Under the pieces are notes generated by a model, which was not told the DNA's origin, did not search any database, and was given only the letters and a program-made list of their open reading frames with translations. From assembly GCA_016214895.1 (NCBI GenBank), contig JACRMR010000003.1, positions 124,001 to 188,000 on the forward strand: a stretch of DNA of 64,000 nt, in the 5' to 3' direction. Source of the DNA: a candidate division KSB1 bacterium (lineage in GTDB: Bacteria > Electryoneota > RPQS01). Shown piece by piece: positions 61,657-64,000 of the stretch. Numbering within the stretch: the first letter of the stretch is position 1; each line of letters begins with the position of its first letter. The position numbers and the translations under genes are program-made.

Positions 61657-63396
61657 ATGGTGAAGCAGAGTGGCCGAATTGAACCGGGTTATCGCATGCG
61701 TCAACTGATCGCCGGATTTCTGATCACAGTTGGACTCCTCGGCATGATCGCCGTGGATAGTTATGCGTGCTGGACCGTGGCGTTGCAGGAGTGCTTTGAG
61801 CGGCCGGTGACGCAATGGCCGTGGGTGAATCCGGTGGGCGGCACCGCGCGCTGGCGGAATTGCGCATTGATGGGCGGCCAGATGGTGTGCTGGCCATCGT
61901 TGCCGCCGACGCAGCCGTTGCGCTGGGGGATTCAGTCGCAGATGTACGATCAGCGGATTTGCGGGAATGACCAGCAGGCGGCGTGGATCATCGGTCAGCC
62001 GACCTCGGAGGATCCGCGCTACGATCCGTATCCACCGAATATTGACACGTACATGATCTACGGACCGGTGAATTTGTCGAGCGTGGTGGCGGCGCATGTG
62101 CTCTTTTTCTATTACAATCGCTCGGAGCCTTCGCACGACTCCCTTTACTGGGGCGCGGCCACGGACTTCAATTTGACGCCGGCGAACATGCAGGTTGCGG
62201 AGAGCAATTGGGGCCGGATGGTTGGCTTGGATTTTCAGGAGACGACGATGGATCTGTCGAATTTGCGGAACTATTCGACGGGCGATTCGGTGTCGATGAT
62301 CGGTGAATCCACGGTGTATGTATTCTGGCGGTTCAAGGCGGACGGGAACGCGAATCCGGCGCCGCCGCAGGGGGACATCGGCGCGTTTGTCGATCAGGTG
62401 ATTTTCGCGTATGATGACGGCGGGATCGACCTGCGCTCCGGGGCGTTGCGTTTGATGCGCACGGACTCCAGCGACTTTCCGGTGGAACCGCAATTGGGGG
62501 ATAGTGTCTGGGCGAGCTTCGACTGGCAGACCTGCGACGGCGGTGTGGAAGAGTACCCGGACTTTCAGGTGATCGGCACGGTGAACGAGCTGGTGGTGCT
62601 CGATACGGTGCTATCGCAGGTGCAGCCGGACACACGGATCACGCTGTACACCGATTTCTGGGTGAATAGCGCGCCGGGCGATTACCACGTGCGGATCAAG
62701 CTCGATACGTTAGGTCAGGTCGGCGAGACCAACGAGAACAATAACGCGGCAAACGCGTCGTACTATGTACCGCCGCCGAATCCGGCGCCGGTGTTTACCT
62801 GGGTGGATCCGGCGACGGACACGCTGTTCGCGGATTCGATTGCGCTGTTGCGCTGGACTTGTTTTGATCCCGACGAGACGGCGTTGATCTCGATTTACTA
62901 CGATCAGGATCAGATCGGCTGCATCGGCGTGACGATCCCCGGCGGCTCGAATCGGCCGGAGCTGGATGGTCCGGATTCGCTGGCCTGGGACGTTCACGCG
63001 CTGCCGCAGTACCGCACGATGTACGTTTACGCGGTCGTGACGGATGCGCAGAATCAGGCGTGCATTTACGGTCCGTTTCCGGTGACGATCGACCACGTCC
63101 GCGCGGCGAATGAGCCGCGCGGCGGCTTGCCGACCGCGCTGACGCTGGGGCGGAACTATCCCAATCCGTTCAATCCGGTCACGACGATTGAGTACAGCAT
63201 TCCGGTGTCCGGCCCGGTGACGCTGCGGGTGTTTGATATCGCCGGACGCACGGTGGCGACGCTGGTGAATGAGCCGCTGGCGCCGGGAAACTACCGTGTG
63301 GAGTTCAACGGTCGCGGGCAGGCCTCCGGGATCTATCTCTATTCGCTGTCCACTCCCGGCGCGACGTTGACGTCCAAGATGGTCTTGCTGAAGTAG
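61657..63396 (+). CDS. Secreted protein with CARDB-like and type IX-like sorting domains, paralogue 1
   Basis: 579 residues from ATG 61657, preceded by AGGGGAGG at 61641-61648; the signal segment is MRQLIAGFLITVGLLGMIAV. Residues about 38-260 form an unrecognised Cys/Trp-rich domain (ACWTVALQECFERPVTQWPW (20), DQRICGNDQQAAWIIGQPTS (20)) with a jelly-roll look (VVAAHVLFFYYNRSEPSHDS, 20). Residues about 285-380 are CARDB-like (SVWASFDWQTCDGG ... VGETNENNNAA). The last 85 residues are a sorting domain: LGRNYPNPFNPVTTIEYSIP (20), LRVFDIAGRTVATLVN, GIYLYSL, end SKMVLLK. Cysteines suggest disulfides. Function unknown. The next gene is a tandem copy. Confidence 0.82.
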   Translation: MVKQSGRIEPGYRMRQLIAGFLITVGLLGMIAVDSYACWTVALQECFERPVTQWPWVNPVGGTARWRNCALMGGQMVCWPSLPPTQPLRWGIQSQMYDQRICGNDQQAAWIIGQPTSEDPRYDPYPPNIDTYMIYGPVNLSSVVAAHVLFFYYNRSEPSHDSLYWGAATDFNLTPANMQVAESNWGRMVGLDFQETTMDLSNLRNYSTGDSVSMIGESTVYVFWRFKADGNANPAPPQGDIGAFVDQVIFAYDDGGIDLRSGALRLMRTDSSDFPVEPQLGDSVWASFDWQTCDGGVEEYPDFQVIGTVNELVVLDTVLSQVQPDTRITLYTDFWVNSAPGDYHVRIKLDTLGQVGETNENNNAANASYYVPPPNPAPVFTWVDPATDTLFADSIALLRWTCFDPDETALISIYYDQDQIGCIGVTIPGGSNRPELDGPDSLAWDVHALPQYRTMYVYAVVTDAQNQACIYGPFPVTIDHVRAANEPRGGLPTALTLGRNYPNPFNPVTTIEYSIPVSGPVTLRVFDIAGRTVATLVNEPLAPGNYRVEFNGRGQASGIYLYSLSTPGATLTSKMVLLK

Positions 63397-63481
63397 GGGC
63401 CGGTTCGGTGCACGATAGCACGTTTACACCCATTGCACAACTTGACAGGCACATTTTTTTACCGCGGGGGGAATTCGGAAG

Positions 63482-64000
63482 ATGGCAACTCAGAATCACG
63501 GTAGTCGGAGACATTCCGGTGCCGGGCGATTGCTCGCCGGGGCCGTGCTGATTTTCAGTTTGGTCGCGCTGGTGACGGACGAAGCGCGGGCGTGTTGGAC
63601 CTCGCTGTTGACGGAGTGTTTTTCGCGTCCGGCGACGCAATGGCCGTGGGCCGGACCGGCGGGTTCGGGCGCGCAGTGGCGGCATTCGCCGAATGATCCG
63701 ATGCTGCACTGGGGGATTCAGGCGCAGTATTACGATCAGCGGATCTGCGCGACGGACCAGCAAGCGGCGTGGATCATCGGGGATCCGACGACGGAGGATC
63801 CGCGTTACGACGGCTATGCGCCGAATTTGGACACGTATATGACTTACGGTCCGATCAATTTGTCGAACGTGGTCGCGGCGAATGTCTTGTTCTTTCTGTA
63901 TTGCCGGTCGGAGCCGTCTCACGATTCGGTCTATTGGGGTGCGGCGACGGCGTCCGGCCTGACCGCCGCCAATATGCAGGTGTCCGGCAGCTTCTATGGC
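63482..64000 (+). CDS. Tandem paralogue 2 of the preceding secreted protein (cut by window end)
   Basis: 173 residues visible from ATG 63482. Signal peptide RLLAGAVLIFSLVALVTDEA then RACWTSLLTECFSRPATQWP. The alignment with paralogue 1 is clear: DQRICATDQQAAWIIGDPTT, EDPRYDGYAPNLDTYMTYGP, INLSNVVAANVLFF and RSEPSHDSVYWGAATA occur in the same order, roughly two thirds identical by eye. A stretch of about 15 residues after TQWPW is shorter than in paralogue 1. GGAAG lies immediately before the ATG. The intergenic gap (63397-63481) holds TTGACA at 63443 but no fitting -10 box, so the two may share a transcript. Confidence 0.85.
   Translation, partial: MATQNHGSRRHSGAGRLLAGAVLIFSLVALVTDEARACWTSLLTECFSRPATQWPWAGPAGSGAQWRHSPNDPMLHWGIQAQYYDQRICATDQQAAWIIGDPTTEDPRYDGYAPNLDTYMTYGPINLSNVVAANVLFFLYCRSEPSHDSVYWGAATASGLTAANMQVSGSFYG

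Noticed and set aside
22077-63396. Type IX secretion machinery genes
   Set aside because: Only substrates with sorting-type C-termini are present; no por/gld/spr component was recognised, so the export route itself is inferred from family knowledge.
1-64000. tRNA, rRNA or riboswitch genes
   Set aside because: I saw no tRNA-like T-arm/acceptor pattern, rRNA conserved stretch or recognisable riboswitch consensus; absence is by eye only.

Overview
The window looks like a chromosome segment of an uncultured Gram-negative bacterium of the FCB (Fibrobacteres-Chlorobi-Bacteroidetes) group, of the kind known only from metagenomes (KSB1/Zixibacteria/LCP-89-like lineages would fit). Reasons: GC-rich DNA; many large secreted proteins with a C-terminal 'NYPNPFNP' type IX-like sorting domain; lipoproteins; an LPS heptose epimerase (hldD); a homodimeric pyruvate dehydrogenase (aceE/aceF); and a complete set of bacillithiol genes (bshA, bshB1, bshC). 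Four well-formed promoters are of the ordinary sigma-70 type with 17-bp spacers. I see no rRNA or tRNA genes. The phylum assignment is an inference from gene content.

Layout. 0-15 kb: the 3' end of pfkA, an array of G/C-rich hairpin repeats, two giant secreted proteins, an NmrA-family protein and a secreted trypsin-like protease. 15-36 kb: aceE and aceF about 8 kb apart with secreted proteins between them, a VOC protein, a GD-repeat protein with an M28 peptidase, a metallophosphoesterase, two odd lipoproteins and a POT-family transporter. 36.7-38.3 kb: a RAYT (REP-associated Y1 transposase) gene between two tandem arrays of a 47-bp hairpin repeat. 38.3-44.2 kb: a small conserved protein, a subtilase-like pseudoenzyme, a rhomboid protease and a PEGA-domain protein. 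44.2-58.8 kb: bshC, a BNR-repeat secreted protein, bshB1, an intact subtilase, bshA, a TPR protein, OsmC, two GNATs, a phosphohexomutase and hldD. 59-64 kb: an Omp28-like thioredoxin-fold protein and two tandem paralogous secreted proteins, the last cut by the window end.

The most unusual feature is the intergenic DNA. Most gaps are filled with short modular hairpins built to one plan: a 5' frame close to CGCCG(C/A)G, a perfect or near-perfect stem whose sequence differs from type to type, and a 3' frame close to CCGGAATCGG. Stem types seen (left-half orientation): H1 GCAGGGATTCCTTCCCTGC; H2 GCAGGTGTCTCCACCTGC; H3 GCATGTGTCTTCACATGC; H4 GCACTTGTCTCCAAGTGC; H5 GCACGTC..GACGTGC; H6 GCGGGGTGCCCTCACCCCGC; H7 GCGGGGACTGTGTCCCCGC; H8 GCGGGTTGTCTTCAACCCGC; H9 GCCGTGCGTCCTCGCGCGGC. 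Further types: H10 (CCTTCCCC..GGGGAAG then TTAGATGGGGTC), H11 (CCCCCCTTCCAAGGGGGG), H12 (CCCCCCACATCCTGTGGGGGG-like, given here only by its arms CCCCCCACA/TGTGGGGGG, plus a second GCGCGTCTTCGCGC hairpin), H13 (GCCGGGTT..AACCCGGC), H14 (GCCCACCGAGGTGGGC), H15 (CCCCCC around AATTCCGATTT) and H17 (CCCCCCGTGAACGGAGGGG). All framed elements left of about 38.2 kb point one way and all those right of 41.4 kb point the other way, and base skew of the + strand changes sign in the same interval. The RAYT with its 47-bp H4 arrays is a plausible driver of at least part of this family.

Functionally the genes fall into central carbon metabolism (pfkA, aceE, aceF), low-molecular-weight thiol and redox defence (bshABC, osmC), envelope sugar metabolism (phosphohexomutase, hldD), and an export programme of proteases, beta-helix, propeller and beta-sandwich proteins that end either in a type IX-like sorting domain or in an Fn3-like module.
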